Positions 54,101 through 62,413 of a stretch of 64,000 nucleotides of DNA are shown piece after piece. The notes beneath the pieces were generated by a model. The model was given only the letters and a program-made list of their open reading frames with translations, did not search any database and had not been told where the DNA came from. The stretch's first letter is position 1. Every line of letters starts with the position of its first letter. Source of the DNA: Deltaproteobacteria bacterium (GTDB lineage Bacteria > Desulfobacterota > Syntrophia > Syntrophales > JAFGHS01); NCBI GenBank assembly GCA_016930075.1, contig JAFGHS010000036.1, positions 1 through 64,000 of the forward strand. The letters run 5' to 3'. Position numbers and translations under genes: made by a program.

Positions 54101-54960
54101 GCGGTGGAGAGACGATTTCGCCCGTCGTGGTCATGAGTGCGGCTACCACGTCCGGCGGCCTCAACCTGGGCGAAGCGCGGGCGACCTTCACATCCGGTTC
54201 CCTGTCTTCCGACACGTCGGGAGTTGAAATCCGCGCCTCCGTCGTCGGCACCGGCATCGCGACATCGCCGAACGCAAAAGTGGTCATCGGCGGCACGGCA
54301 GGGTCGGTGGCTTTCGGTAAAGCCACCGTCGTTGGCGTAAATGAAAATGCGACGCAATATATCCTTCCCATGTCCATCCTGGTTTCCGACTCCAACGGCA
54401 ATCCGGCGCCTGCAGGAACGCAGGTCAGCTTGAGCGCATGGCCCGAAGCCTGGAGCACCGGAGAAGATTGCGCGTATCACATTGATCTTAACGCCGATAC
54501 AGCCTTGCTCGATCAGGATTGGATTTCTGGCAACGATGATGATGATGATGGAATTCCCGGCACCGATCCTTTCGTCAGTTTCGGTACCTTCTGGAGCGAA
54601 GACGCCAATGAAAATCTTGTTCTTGATCCCGGCGAGGACGGCAAAAGACACTATTATGCGGACAGCACAAGGATCAACCCGGCTTACGAGGCTTCAATGC
54701 CTGGGACGATCGACGGCTTCATCACACCCACGAACGCTTCCGGCGGCGTTGTGCCGGCAACGGTGACCACCGATGCAAACGGCGTAGCCAACTTTGACCT
54801 GACGTATCCCAAGCACTGCGCCATCTGGACGATCACGCGAATCAGGGCCAGTACGATTGTTATGGGATCCGAGACGGTCGGTCAGACATTATTCCGTCTG
54901 CCCCCGTTGTCTTCGGATGTCACGCCTGTTTGCCGTCTGCAGAATCCTCACCAATATTAG
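51136..54960 (+). CDS. Large multi-domain lipoprotein with seven fibronectin III domains and Ig-like domains
   Basis: The 1274-residue protein begins with a lipoprotein signal (LFIWFLLIILTGC, lipobox LTGC). Seven fibronectin III domains occupy about 40-635 (each with a LSWTAS-type strand and GYK(V/I)Y(R/K)(D/N)G). Two invasin-like Ig (Big_1) domains follow at about 638-835, a further beta region, another Ig-like domain at about 940-1058, and a C-terminal region with acidic calcium-type loops (GNDDDDDGIPGTDP, EDANENLVLDPGED). Domains 2-4 and 5-7 are a 771-777 bp tandem duplication. It is surface-anchored and probably adhesive or structural; the position beside the pilus operon is suggestive only. 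The ATG at 51136 follows GGAGGAG. Confidence 0.85.
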   Translation: MKKSAAIQVTLFIWFLLIILTGCGGDVNSSDSSGSAAVPVPTGLTVTAASYSQIDLSWTASDGATGYKIYRGGTYLKSVTTTSTSDTELTASTNYCYSVSAYNSEGNDSAQTSQRCATTNNPPPPVPTGLTVTAATSSQINLSWTASAGAAGYKVYKNGAYLKSVTATATSASDTGLTASTVYCYSVSAYDSENNESAQTSQLCATTYGPPPPVPTGVTAGAISPTKVDLSWTASSGAAEYRIYRNGVLLGTSIETYFSDTTAAANTAYTYRIAAVDATGSESGQSTQASANTGLTVPAAVTVTVNSKTQITVSWTNSGGTNVTGYKLYRNGVLQKPVTTTFFADTGLTPDTQYCYSVSSTDASGNESAKSSQICVTTTNAAPPVPTELTVTAATSSQINLSWTASVGAAGYKVYRDGTYLRSVTTTSASDTTLAASTAYCYSVSAYDLANNESAQTSQLCATTYGPPPPVPTGVTASAVSPTQVDLSWTASSGAAAYRIYRDGVLLGTSTAAYFSDTTAAPNTAYTYTVTAVDATGSESSQSAQSSADTGLTVPANVTAIVDSATQISLSWNAATGATGGYKVYRNGALLGSVNTTSLVDGGLDANTQYCYSVSSVNSVGAESAKSSQLCVATMSPPTAATLDLSAVPTTVKSDNSTISTITVMALNAQNAVLPDVTVTMATDEGILGAATVTTDDTGKATLTFRSGANPINRTATITAKAGSVSAQIPVQIVGSTVEMTSNKTNLPADGSTSATVTVTAKNAGGIAVSGAAVTLTQTGAEGGSLNISPATGTTNGNGIFTATITGANAGLVTLTAEALGAKATKDITINPSTEAFGIDQQRLNGTDIGNPNPTAMRIGDELVVRVNAPGGITNITFATTTGNWNGGGKVVTVAVIDGKAEAALTTVQAGMATVQVYDPAEPGTVDTLSVAMISVNPASISIQATPTVIPRSVGTTTGSSTVIATVRDINGFPVGGAPVLFEIVNPTGGGETISPVVVMSAATTSGGLNLGEARATFTSGSLSSDTSGVEIRASVVGTGIATSPNAKVVIGGTAGSVAFGKATVVGVNENATQYILPMSILVSDSNGNPAPAGTQVSLSAWPEAWSTGEDCAYHIDLNADTALLDQDWISGNDDDDDGIPGTDPFVSFGTFWSEDANENLVLDPGEDGKRHYYADSTRINPAYEASMPGTIDGFITPTNASGGVVPATVTTDANGVANFDLTYPKHCAIWTITRIRASTIVMGSETVGQTLFRLPPLSSDVTPVCRLQNPHQY
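51490..53040 (+). repeat. Tandem duplication of a three-domain block within the large lipoprotein gene
   Basis: The block encoding domains 2-4 (about 51490-52265) recurs as domains 5-7 (about 52266-53040). Matching landmarks such as GCCCGCCTCCGCCTGTTCCC recur 771 bases apart at 51761 and 52532. Similarity remains at the DNA level, pointing to a fairly recent event. Confidence 0.85.
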
Positions 54961-54982
54961 CATGTAAAATTTCTACAGTGAT

Positions 54983-55019
54983 AAAAAGGGGAGCAGGATA
55001 GAAACCTGCTCCCCTTTTT
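54983..55019 (+). terminator. Terminator after the large lipoprotein gene
   Basis: AAAAAGGGGAGCAGG pairs with CCTGCTCCCCTTTTT around ATAGAAA, 23 bases after the stop codon. Confidence 0.93.
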
Positions 55020-55377
55020 CTATTATCACATGATGGATTTCCCGCCGTCTGTCGCCTTAGCCCGCGAATTGAAATAATAAAAGAGGGAACATTGAGGCTT
55101 TTTACCGTTTTAAAATCAATATTATATTATCCCGGCTTCCTTCTTGTGACGTTTAATTTGCTGTCTTTTCCAGGATAACTTTTGAATACTACCTTAAATA
55201 TAGGATTGGACGATGATGTTTTTTCAAGGTTGGCATGAAGGGTTCTTGCCGGCAGGTCCAAGTAATAAACCCGCCTTTTGTTATTGAGAAAGAATCTGAT
55301 TGCTGCTTGTCTGTCCTCAGCTGCCCTACCCCGTTGTTTAGCCGACGCGAATACGGTGACGTCGGCCGGAGAAGAAT

Positions 55378-55531
55378 TGACAACCTCTTAAAAAGTCGAA
55401 TTCTGTCATTTCGAGGAGTCCCGCTGAAGCGGAACGACGAGAATTATTTAATGATTTCAGGATTTCTTCCCCGCAAAATGCGGGGTCGAAATGACATGAA
55501 CGGTGCGTTACGACTTATTACGAAGGCATCA
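55378..55531. mobile_element. 154-bp MITE-like repeat, copy 2
   Basis: This copy is the same length as that at 681-834 but reversed, with close to 90 percent identity by eye. Its ends are TGACAACCTCTTAAAAAGT and, at the right, the complement of TGATGCCTTCGTAATAAGT, so the right terminal repeat has decayed more. No transposase is encoded. Confidence 0.8.
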
Positions 55532-55543
55532 GAGTTTCATCCA

Positions 55544-55584
55544 TAAAAAAATCAGAGAAGTTATTTGAACCTCTCTGATTTTAT
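55544..55584 (-). terminator. Terminator of the pil operon
   Basis: On the minus strand AAAATCAGAGA pairs with TCTCTGATTTTTTT around a 13-15-base loop, about 60 bases after the pilQ stop codon. Confidence 0.9.
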
Positions 55585-55643
55585 TCCACACAAGAAAAAA
55601 AATGAAGTATCGTCAAAATGATTAACTAAACTTCAGAACGTCT

Positions 55644-57302
55644 TTACGTTTTCGATTTTTCTTCCGTCCTGTCGTCACTGATGATTTTCGGCGTCACAAA
55701 TATCAACAGGTGCTTCTTGGTCTTTGTTATACTTTCCTGTTTGAAGAGCCAGCCCAGAACAGGAATTTTATACAACCAGGGGACGCCGGAGACGGACTTT
55801 GCCTCGTCCGATTTCAAGACGCCGCCGATAACAATGGTTTCCCCGTCATTGACAACAACAGTGGAATCCACTTCATTTTTTACTATGGGCACATTCCCCT
55901 TGAGTTCCGTAACCCTCGAATAATCGCCCCGGTCGTTGGTTGCCTTAATAACCATGGATATCTTATTTTCCTGTGTAATCTTGGGCGTCACTTCCAGTTT
56001 AAGGACGGCTTCCTTAAAGCTCACGCTGGGATTGCCTGAACTGTCGTAAGTCGTATAGGGGATGTCCTCGCCCTGCTTGATGGTCGCTTTAACGTTATCC
56101 ATGGTTGTTATTTTGGGAGCAGAAATGATTTGCCCCTGAGCCGATGATTCAAGGGCCGACAGTTGGGCATCCAAAATAGCCTTCGTGCCGCCGATGAGTA
56201 TTCCGATGCCGGGCGTGCCCGGCAGCGAGGACGGGAAATTCACGGCAAGGTTGCTTTGCGTCAAACCGATGTTATTGGGAAGCGTTGCCGATGCAAATCC
56301 CACGGATGGATTTGTCCCCCCCATAACGCCATAGGGCGTAGTGCCCAGGGTTGACACGTTTGCGGCCCCCCATTGAACGCCCAGTTTTCGGACAAAGTCT
56401 TCCGACGCCTCGACGATTTTTGCTTCAATATTTATCTGTCTCAGTTTGCCTTGTTCAATCATGCTGGCCTGCTCAATCTTTTTGCGGGCGTCTTCCGCCG
56501 CCTTGAGCGCCGCCTCTTCCTTTTTAAACCTGTCCGTGGCCATGACGGTGATGATATTGCCTTCCTGTTTTTTAGACAGACCTCTGATGCTCAGTATCGT
56601 GTCAAAGGCCTTTGTCCAGGGAACGCGTTTTAAGGTAACCGTTACGTTTCCCTTCACGTCATCACCGGACACAATGTTCACGCCCCCCGTCTCCGCAAAA
56701 AGACTAAGAACGCTCTTGATGCCGGCATTCTGGAAATCAACAGTGATCTTGGGCTCCGAATCGGTGCCCAGAGCGTTCTTGGCGCCGGGCTCCGCCGCCG
56801 CTTTCTCCCCCGTCGCCGGTTGACCGGCGGGGGATGCGGCTGTCGGCGCATCTCCGCTTGTCTTTGCAGCAGCAAGATTAAAATCAAGATAAATGTTTTG
56901 CCCTTCCTGCTTGACGTTGTAAGGAACGCGCTGTTTGACGTCCGCTCTGATCACGACCCATTGTTTCCCGTCAATGGCTTCCTGGTATGGTACGACGCCT
57001 GTGATGTTCTCCATTTGACCTTCGCCGACGGCGCGTTTCAAATCATCCGGGAGCAGCATGCCTTCCAGTTTTATCAAAACGGAATTAGCTCCCTGAGATT
57101 CGATCTTGAGAACCGGCTGCTTTGAAACCAAAATGGAGACACGCTCTTTTCCCTCCATTTTTTCCAGGGCAATATCCCTGATATGACCAATCGTCGGGTC
57201 CTGCTGATTTGAGGCCTCAGCCCCTGTCGCTTTGTAATTTCCGGTAAGCGCCAAAGAAAAGATTATCAGCACCATCACCAGCCATTGCTTATTTGTTCTC
57301 AT
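55644..57302 (-). CDS. pilQ: Type IV pilus secretin PilQ
   Basis: The 552-residue protein has a signal peptide (WLVMVLIIFSLALTGNYKAT), an AMIN-type N-terminal domain (ERVSILVSKQPVLKIESQGA), a secretin/TonB short domain (KITVDFQNAGIKSVLSLFAE), an N1 domain (KIEQASMIEQGKLRQINIEA) and the C-terminal secretin beta domain (LDAQLSALESSAQGQIISAP, VPIVKNEVDSTVVVNDGETI, PVLGWLFKQESITKTKKHLL). It is shorter than many PilQ proteins because only one AMIN domain is evident. It forms the outer-membrane pore for the pilus fibre. It closes the pilMNOPQ operon. Confidence 0.95.
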   Translation of the reverse strand: MRTNKQWLVMVLIIFSLALTGNYKATGAEASNQQDPTIGHIRDIALEKMEGKERVSILVSKQPVLKIESQGANSVLIKLEGMLLPDDLKRAVGEGQMENITGVVPYQEAIDGKQWVVIRADVKQRVPYNVKQEGQNIYLDFNLAAAKTSGDAPTAASPAGQPATGEKAAAEPGAKNALGTDSEPKITVDFQNAGIKSVLSLFAETGGVNIVSGDDVKGNVTVTLKRVPWTKAFDTILSIRGLSKKQEGNIITVMATDRFKKEEAALKAAEDARKKIEQASMIEQGKLRQINIEAKIVEASEDFVRKLGVQWGAANVSTLGTTPYGVMGGTNPSVGFASATLPNNIGLTQSNLAVNFPSSLPGTPGIGILIGGTKAILDAQLSALESSAQGQIISAPKITTMDNVKATIKQGEDIPYTTYDSSGNPSVSFKEAVLKLEVTPKITQENKISMVIKATNDRGDYSRVTELKGNVPIVKNEVDSTVVVNDGETIVIGGVLKSDEAKSVSGVPWLYKIPVLGWLFKQESITKTKKHLLIFVTPKIISDDRTEEKSKT

Positions 57303-57316
57303 GGTTTTCCCTCATC

Positions 57317-57946
57317 TTAGTTGGTATGAAGCATCATTGTCACAAGATTAACTGCTGTTTTTCCGGAATCTTTCGACTTTTCTTCAACAATAATTCGATC
57401 GGCGAGGATTTCTTTTATGACGCCGTTATTTCTTCCGATATACATCCCCACGCGGACGGGATAGAACTTCCGTTGCCTGTCTTCTACAATGGCCTTTCTT
57501 TGAGCGCCTTCGCCGGCAATTCCAACAACCTTAATTGCCGTGATTTCAAGCCTCTGCAGCGGAGATATGGGAAGAGAACTCTCTTTGGCCTTCTTTGCTG
57601 CGGCTGCGGCTGCGGCAGCCGCCATAGCTTTTCTGACTGCCGGATCAAGTTCGACAAAAGGTTTGAAAGGGTCATTTTTCCCTACCCGCTCATAACGATA
57701 ATCCTTTGTGCTGGGGACCTGGGATTTTACTTCTTTTGCGGCAGCCTCGGGTGATTCGACCTCCTTCGAGACGGCTGCCTGGGATGCGATTTTTTTTGCA
57801 ACGCCCAGCGGGGTTTTGCCTTCTTTTGTTATTACTGCACCGTAAATCTTAACCGTAAAAACGGGAGAAAGGGCAAGAAAAAGCGCAATACCGCCGATGA
57901 GACAACCAATTCCCGCTTTTTTCATGGCATTATTTCTTTTTTTCAT
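57317..57946 (-). CDS. pilP: Type IV pilus assembly lipoprotein PilP
   Basis: The 209-residue protein has an N-terminal hydrophobic segment with a Cys (KKAGIGCLIGGIALFLALSP), a Lys/Glu/Ala-rich linker and the PilP fold: RVGKNDPFKPFVELDPAV, SPLQRLEITAIKVVGIAGEG and YIGRNNGVIKEILADRIIVE. PilP links the inner-membrane PilMNO complex to the PilQ secretin. It overlaps pilO by 17 bases. The Cys early in the hydrophobic segment is not in a perfect lipobox, so lipidation is uncertain. Confidence 0.9.
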   Translation of the reverse strand: MKKRNNAMKKAGIGCLIGGIALFLALSPVFTVKIYGAVITKEGKTPLGVAKKIASQAAVSKEVESPEAAAKEVKSQVPSTKDYRYERVGKNDPFKPFVELDPAVRKAMAAAAAAAAAKKAKESSLPISPLQRLEITAIKVVGIAGEGAQRKAIVEDRQRKFYPVRVGMYIGRNNGVIKEILADRIIVEEKSKDSGKTAVNLVTMMLHTN

Positions 57947-58592
57947 CCTTTTTCCCCAGAAACATATAAGTTTTCATCACACAGGATGTTGCAACCGTAT
58001 CCCTGTCACCTTTTCCTTTGGCATTCCGGCCTCCGGCCATAGATACATTTTCAACGTTGATGATGCGGGGCAAGTTTGCCACCTTTTCAAAAAACTGGAC
58101 GGTGTTATGAAAACCGCCTTTTATGGATATCCTTAAAGGCACTTCTTCGTATAATTTTTCCTCCGCGGCAGGCTTTGGAGGCGCTTTTTTACCTTTTGCC
58201 GGCGCTTTTTGCGCAACAGGCTTCGGTTTGGGCACCGCTTGGGGCTGAAAAAGGAGAAACTCTATTCCCGTACCTTTGCCGGACACGGAAACGGATTGAA
58301 AAAGTTCCGGTATCTCGCGCTCGTTGGGGAGTTTCATCAAAACGGTTTTGAGATCTTCCTCCAACTGCTCCACTTCTTTAAGATACTGGCCCTTCTGGGA
58401 CGCCAGACGCGACTTTTCGGTGATCTGCTGGTCAAGCTGAACTTTCTTTGCAGCCAGGGTTGACCTTTCATTCATGGCTTTTTGCAGAAAAACGGCATAA
58501 TAGGCATAACCGAGCAAAACGAGGATGACCACCAATGCGATGGCTTTGTATTGGGGAGGCAATTGTTTGATCGTATCCAGATTGATATCCAT
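57930..58592 (-). CDS. pilO: Type IV pilus assembly protein PilO
   Basis: The 220-residue bitopic protein has one membrane helix (YKAIALVVILVLLGYAYYAV, about 15-34), a coiled-coil (KKVQLDQQITEKSRLASQKG) and a ferredoxin-like C-terminal domain (GTGIEFLLFQPQAVPKPKPV, VPLRISIKGGFHNTVQFFEK, LPRIINVENVSMAGG). A Lys/Pro/Ala-rich loop interrupts the domain. It forms a heterodimer with PilN in the inner membrane. It lies three bases after pilN. Confidence 0.92.
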   Translation of the reverse strand: MDINLDTIKQLPPQYKAIALVVILVLLGYAYYAVFLQKAMNERSTLAAKKVQLDQQITEKSRLASQKGQYLKEVEQLEEDLKTVLMKLPNEREIPELFQSVSVSGKGTGIEFLLFQPQAVPKPKPVAQKAPAKGKKAPPKPAAEEKLYEEVPLRISIKGGFHNTVQFFEKVANLPRIINVENVSMAGGRNAKGKGDRDTVATSCVMKTYMFLGKKDEKKK

Positions 58593-58595
58593 GTA

Positions 58596-59144
58596 TCAGA
58601 TCCCCTTCCTCAGTACGCATGAGAATGTAAATTCCTGTAATTTCATTTCGGCCAGGTTAACCTGTTTCGAAGATAAAATTTCGACGGATTCGACGAATTT
58701 TGATGTTTCGACGGTTTTCATGAAACGGCTGATCGCGATATTGTCCCTGCCGACGCCTTGAAGCTGCAAACTGTTTCCCGTCTGCGTTACTTTATCTAGC
58801 CAGATGTCTTGCGCCGGCACAAGAGACGTTATTTCATCCAGCAGACGGACTGGGTAAAGGCGGTTTTTTTCAAGGGCTGTCACGGCGCTTAATTTCAACT
58901 CCAGCAGCTTTTTATCCGCCTTCGCTTTATCAATATCGCCGATGATTTTCGTCAAAACCGCCAACTGCGCTTCTTTCTCTTTAATATCCGATTTGAGGCT
59001 GTAAATGCTTGCCATCATGACAGCTTGAATAACGGCTACGATGAAAAGGAATATGCTTAAAGAACCGACGATGATGATGACTTGACGTGCGAGGTTCGCT
59101 TTCTTTGCTTTTTCATGGTATGGAAGAAGGTTGATTCGGATCAT
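58596..59144 (-). CDS. pilN: Type IV pilus assembly protein PilN
   Basis: The 182-residue protein starts MIRINLLPYHEKAKKANLAR, the conserved cytoplasmic peptide (INLLP) that binds PilM. One membrane helix (IIIVGSLSIFLFIVAVIQAV) and a periplasmic coiled-coil/ferredoxin-like domain (LYPVRLLDEITSLVPAQDIW, NSLQLQGVGRDNIAISRFMK) follow. It partners PilO and PilM. The start overlaps the pilM stop by four bases. Confidence 0.94.
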   Translation of the reverse strand: MIRINLLPYHEKAKKANLARQVIIIVGSLSIFLFIVAVIQAVMMASIYSLKSDIKEKEAQLAVLTKIIGDIDKAKADKKLLELKLSAVTALEKNRLYPVRLLDEITSLVPAQDIWLDKVTQTGNSLQLQGVGRDNIAISRFMKTVETSKFVESVEILSSKQVNLAEMKLQEFTFSCVLRKGI

Positions 59145-60226
59145 TTGTCACCTATTCTTCTTAAAGCCAACCCGACCCCGACACCGACAGCAGGACCGAT
59201 TTGCTCTATGATCGTTTCATCCAAATTCTTTTTATTGTAATCAATCTTCTTGAAAGGATCGATGATCTCCGTATCAATGTTCAACCTTTGCGTAAGATCG
59301 ACGGCAATCCCGGGAATTTTGGCGCCACCCCCCGACAGTAGAACTTGCTTGATATCTTCTCCGCCTGATGTGGATCGGAAGTAATCAACGGACCTTTCAA
59401 TTTCCAGACAAATCACTTCCGCATAACTGAGCAGACTGTCCCTGAATTCCTTCTCCGACATTTTATCATCGGCTGTCCCTTCCACTTTCATCCTTTCCGC
59501 CTCTTCAAAGGATACGCCGAATTTTTCCTGGATGGCCTCTGTCACGGCGTTTCCCCCCAGATTAAAATCCCTGAGAAAAATCGAAGCGCCGTTCTTTACA
59601 ACATTGATATTGGTGATGCTTGCCCCGATGTTGATCAGCACCACCAGGTCATTTTCATCGGGTTCGTAATTCTCCTCGAACATGTTTTCGATGGCGAAAG
59701 AATCGACATCCATGATGTCTACGGAAACCCCCGCATTTTCAACGGCTTCAACAAACGGTTCAATATAATCCTTTTTTACGGCGACAATGAGGATATCCAT
59801 CTGGTTGGGATTGTATTCGTTAACGCCCAGTATCTGAAAATCAAAATTGACGTCGTCCATGTTGTCAAAGGGCAAGTACTTGCTGGCCTCATCATGGATC
59901 ATATCACGGACTTCATTTTCTTCCATGGTGGGAATATTGACCCTTTTGACGATGACCGACTGGCCGGAAAGAGATGTGACGATATGCTTGGGATTCAATT
60001 TGGATTGTTTGAACAACTCCTTGATGGTTTGCGTCAGCACATCATGTTCTACAAGCAAACCGTCAACGATAACGCCTTTCGGCAGGGAAATTTGTGAAAA
60101 CTGATTGAGAAGATATCCGCTTGGTGTTTCCAATATCTCGGCTACCTTGAGCGCGCTGGAACCGATGTCAAGCCCAACCAGCTTCTTGGTGCTGCCAAAC
60201 AAATCATTTATATCGATATTAAACAT
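59141..60226 (-). CDS. pilM: Type IV pilus assembly ATPase-fold protein PilM
   Basis: The 361-residue actin-like protein contains KKLVGLDIGSSALKVAEILE, SLSGQSVIVKRVNIPTMEEN, ILIVAVKKDYIEPFVEAVEN, VVLINIGASITNINVVKNGA and VLLSGGGAKIPGIAVDLTQR, in the FtsA/actin order. It binds nucleotide and recruits the PilN tail on the cytoplasmic face. It opens the pilMNOPQ operon; the AT-rich leader at 60227-60352 probably carries the promoter. No other pil genes are in the window. Confidence 0.95.
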   Translation of the reverse strand: MFNIDINDLFGSTKKLVGLDIGSSALKVAEILETPSGYLLNQFSQISLPKGVIVDGLLVEHDVLTQTIKELFKQSKLNPKHIVTSLSGQSVIVKRVNIPTMEENEVRDMIHDEASKYLPFDNMDDVNFDFQILGVNEYNPNQMDILIVAVKKDYIEPFVEAVENAGVSVDIMDVDSFAIENMFEENYEPDENDLVVLINIGASITNINVVKNGASIFLRDFNLGGNAVTEAIQEKFGVSFEEAERMKVEGTADDKMSEKEFRDSLLSYAEVICLEIERSVDYFRSTSGGEDIKQVLLSGGGAKIPGIAVDLTQRLNIDTEIIDPFKKIDYNKKNLDETIIEQIGPAVGVGVGLALRRIGDK

Positions 60227-60352
60227 GGGATCACCGCTTTATTAAAAATTAAATCTGAATTAACGTTAATCAATCATTCCAAATTCAAATTTTTCTATAA
60301 AATTGATGAGAATTGCGCTGTCTGTATATTTAACATAATCTCCCATCAAATA

Positions 60353-60667
60353 TTATCTCGCGGACCGGTAGACAACATCCCCTTCTTTTACCATGCCGAG
60401 TTCGTTTCGCGCGATGGTCTCGATATATGTCGGATCACTCCTCAGAAGCATGATTTTGGATTTTAATTGCTTATTTTGGACGGCAATATCACGGTTGACT
60501 TGTTTGAGAGATGCCAGTTTTTCTTTCATCGTGTAGTTATCCACAATGCCCCTGTTGCCGAACGTAATGAGAGCCAATACAAAAAAAATTAACATAACGA
60601 CGTATCTGCCCAGCTTCATTCTCAAAGACGCCTTTCTGCGATACAGGAAGGAACTTAAGCGTTTCAT
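60353..60667 (-). CDS. FtsB/DivIC-like septum formation initiator
   Basis: The 104-residue bitopic protein has a basic N-terminus, a membrane helix (YVVMLIFFVLALITFGNRGI), a coiled-coil (MKEKLASLKQVNRDIAVQNK) and the DivIC/FtsB ending (SDPTYIETIARNELGMVKEG then DVVYR), where YIE..AR.ELGMV..GE is the family mark. It should join FtsL and FtsQ at the division septum. It lies 126 bases before pilM on the same strand. Confidence 0.88.
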   Translation of the reverse strand: MKRLSSFLYRRKASLRMKLGRYVVMLIFFVLALITFGNRGIVDNYTMKEKLASLKQVNRDIAVQNKQLKSKIMLLRSDPTYIETIARNELGMVKEGDVVYRSAR

Positions 60668-60737
60668 ATAGCAAATATTGATTTATTGCAATATAAAAAA
60701 TGAAATATAAAGCAAATATTCTTTTAAAAGCAGCCTT

Positions 60738-61919
60738 CTATAGATCAACGGACGGCAGATTTTGTTGCGGTTCGCCCAGCAAGAAGGTCCCTTTCTCGAT
60801 CCATTCCTTCAGGATATGGGCGATATCCCGGGCCTTGTAGTAACTGGACAGGGGCGCTGTTGTTACCTTTTTGCCGTTGAATGTAATTTCACCGCTTCGG
60901 AGATCCTGATAATTGACCTCGCCGAGACTTTTTGCCGTCCCTTTTGGAACATCCATGCTGTAATCGTAAATCTGCGTGTAAATATCTGCATCCTTTATGG
61001 CTGTGTAACGGGCGATTTCTTCGTTAAGCAGAGGAATGGGTACGCCTATCCCCACATACAGGGAAACACCGTATCCCAGCATGCTTGCCCCGACAAGCCA
61101 ATGGGCGCTCATTTCCTTTAAGTTGCCTATGGCGGCAATGGTCCCGGCCCCTTCTCTCGGCACGCCGTTTTTCCCTCTCGGCGCATCGGGGTTGTGCTGG
61201 GTGCCGTGCCAGGCGACAAAGCCCTGGGCGCCGCCCAAGAATATCCTCGTTCCGATGCCGATCGTTCGATAGAAAGGATCATTCAAGAGAGGACTTAACT
61301 GGCCGGACGTTGCATAGTTTGCATTTGCCATGCGCGGCCTCAACATGCCCATATAGGTATAAATCGTTTTGTCGGACAAATTGACGGCGCAACTGTAGTT
61401 TTGGTAGGCATTCCGCGGATTGAACAGGATTGCGCTCCCGAGATCGTTGATGGTAATATTTTTTTCGTGCTTTCTTGCCGGATAGCAATCGGTGCCGTAG
61501 CCTTCCATCCTTAGCCGGATGACATTGCCCGCAACAAGGTCTTCAATCACATGTCCGCCGCCGTAATTGAATTCTCCGGGATAAACACTGTTGAGCGGAT
61601 CGCCTTCCGCCACTTCCGTTGCGCCAAGATAGCAGTCCACGGCGGCAATCCCTCCATAGGCAGGAACATCGTTAAGCCAGACCTTGGAGGCCCTTATCCG
61701 GGGAGCCGTGTGACCGACGTTCAAAAAAACGCCTGAGGAACACATGGGGCTGAATGTTCCTGTTGTAACGACATCAACCCTTCGCGCCGCCTCCACATCG
61801 CCGTGCCGCTCCACGATATCGATGATTTCTTCTGCCGTGACGACAACGGCTTTGCCTTCTTTGATCTTTGCATTGATCTGTGCGTATGTCTTATTGACGG
61901 CGTGTTTTTTCATATTCAT
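60738..61919 (-). CDS. Homocysteine biosynthesis protein (DUF39/HcyBio)
   Basis: The 393-residue protein matches the DUF39 family: DVVTTGTFSPMCSSGVFLNV, YLGATEVAEGDPLNSVYPGE, YGGGHVIEDLVAGNVIRLRM, GYGTDCYPARKHEKNITIND and TRIFLGGAQGFVAWHGTQHN. Genetic work on methanogens links the family to forming homocysteine from aspartate semialdehyde and sulfide, using a partner protein with NIL and ferredoxin domains. That partner is not adjacent here. Cysteines in the conserved blocks could take part in sulfur transfer. It follows dut by 18 bases, so it is in the pnp-M16-dut unit. Confidence 0.9.
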   Translation of the reverse strand: MNMKKHAVNKTYAQINAKIKEGKAVVVTAEEIIDIVERHGDVEAARRVDVVTTGTFSPMCSSGVFLNVGHTAPRIRASKVWLNDVPAYGGIAAVDCYLGATEVAEGDPLNSVYPGEFNYGGGHVIEDLVAGNVIRLRMEGYGTDCYPARKHEKNITINDLGSAILFNPRNAYQNYSCAVNLSDKTIYTYMGMLRPRMANANYATSGQLSPLLNDPFYRTIGIGTRIFLGGAQGFVAWHGTQHNPDAPRGKNGVPREGAGTIAAIGNLKEMSAHWLVGASMLGYGVSLYVGIGVPIPLLNEEIARYTAIKDADIYTQIYDYSMDVPKGTAKSLGEVNYQDLRSGEITFNGKKVTTAPLSSYYKARDIAHILKEWIEKGTFLLGEPQQNLPSVDL

Positions 61920-61937
61920 ACCATAGATGACATTTCG

Positions 61938-62387
61938 CTATTTTGTGTGACCAAATCCTCCCGCGCCTCTTGCGGTCATATCAAGGTTGCTCCTTTCGTC
62001 CCATGTGACCTTGCACACCGGACGGACCAATATCTGGGCTATGCGGTCGCCCCTTCTTACGATAAAAGGTTCTTTCCCATGATTGATCATGATAATGCCG
62101 ATTTCGCCCCGGTAGTCCGCATCAATGGTGCCCGGCGCGTTCATCAGCGTTACGCCGTGCTTGACGGCAAGCCCGCTCCTCGGCCTGACCTCGCCTTCGT
62201 ATCCTTCGGGAATCGCCATGACGATGCCTGAGGGAATCAGTCGGCGCTCCCCGGGCAATATCACAATCTCCTCGGTCAAGGCAGCAAAAATATCCATTCC
62301 CGCTGCATGCTCGGTCATATATTTCGGAAGCGGCAGATCATCATGGCCCGCCAGCCTCTGAATTTGCACCTTTAATTCATCAGTCAT
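61938..62387 (-). CDS. dut: Deoxyuridine 5'-triphosphate nucleotidohydrolase
   Basis: The 149-residue protein has all five dUTPase motifs: AAGMDIFAAL, PRSGLAVKHGV, NAPGTIDADYRGEI, RGDRIAQILV and the C-terminal RGAGGFGHTK. It hydrolyses dUTP to dUMP, keeping uracil out of DNA and feeding thymidylate synthesis. The length is normal for the homotrimeric class. It lies 26 bases after the M16 peptidase gene and 18 bases before the DUF39 gene. Confidence 0.97.
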   Translation of the reverse strand: MTDELKVQIQRLAGHDDLPLPKYMTEHAAGMDIFAALTEEIVILPGERRLIPSGIVMAIPEGYEGEVRPRSGLAVKHGVTLMNAPGTIDADYRGEIGIIMINHGKEPFIVRRGDRIAQILVRPVCKVTWDERSNLDMTARGAGGFGHTK

Positions 62388-62413
62388 GTGAAAAATCTTT
62401 TTCCAATGGCTCT

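Larger units (their letters stand above)
54961..55643. other. Gene-free region between the large lipoprotein and pilQ
   Basis: The 683 bases between convergent transcripts hold two terminators and the second MITE-like copy. Open frames that cross the MITE copy mirror those crossing copy 1 and are not regarded as genes. The part 55020-55377 shows no recognisable feature. Confidence 0.6.

Noticed and set aside
52968-54651. Two long minus-strand open frames (295 and 328 codons) opposite the large lipoprotein
   Set aside because: They arise from biased codon use in the Thr/Ser/Val/Ala-rich repeats on the coding strand; their composition is unnatural.
55235-55546. 103-codon plus-strand open frame near the second MITE copy
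   Set aside because: Its second half is MITE translation and its first half matches nothing.
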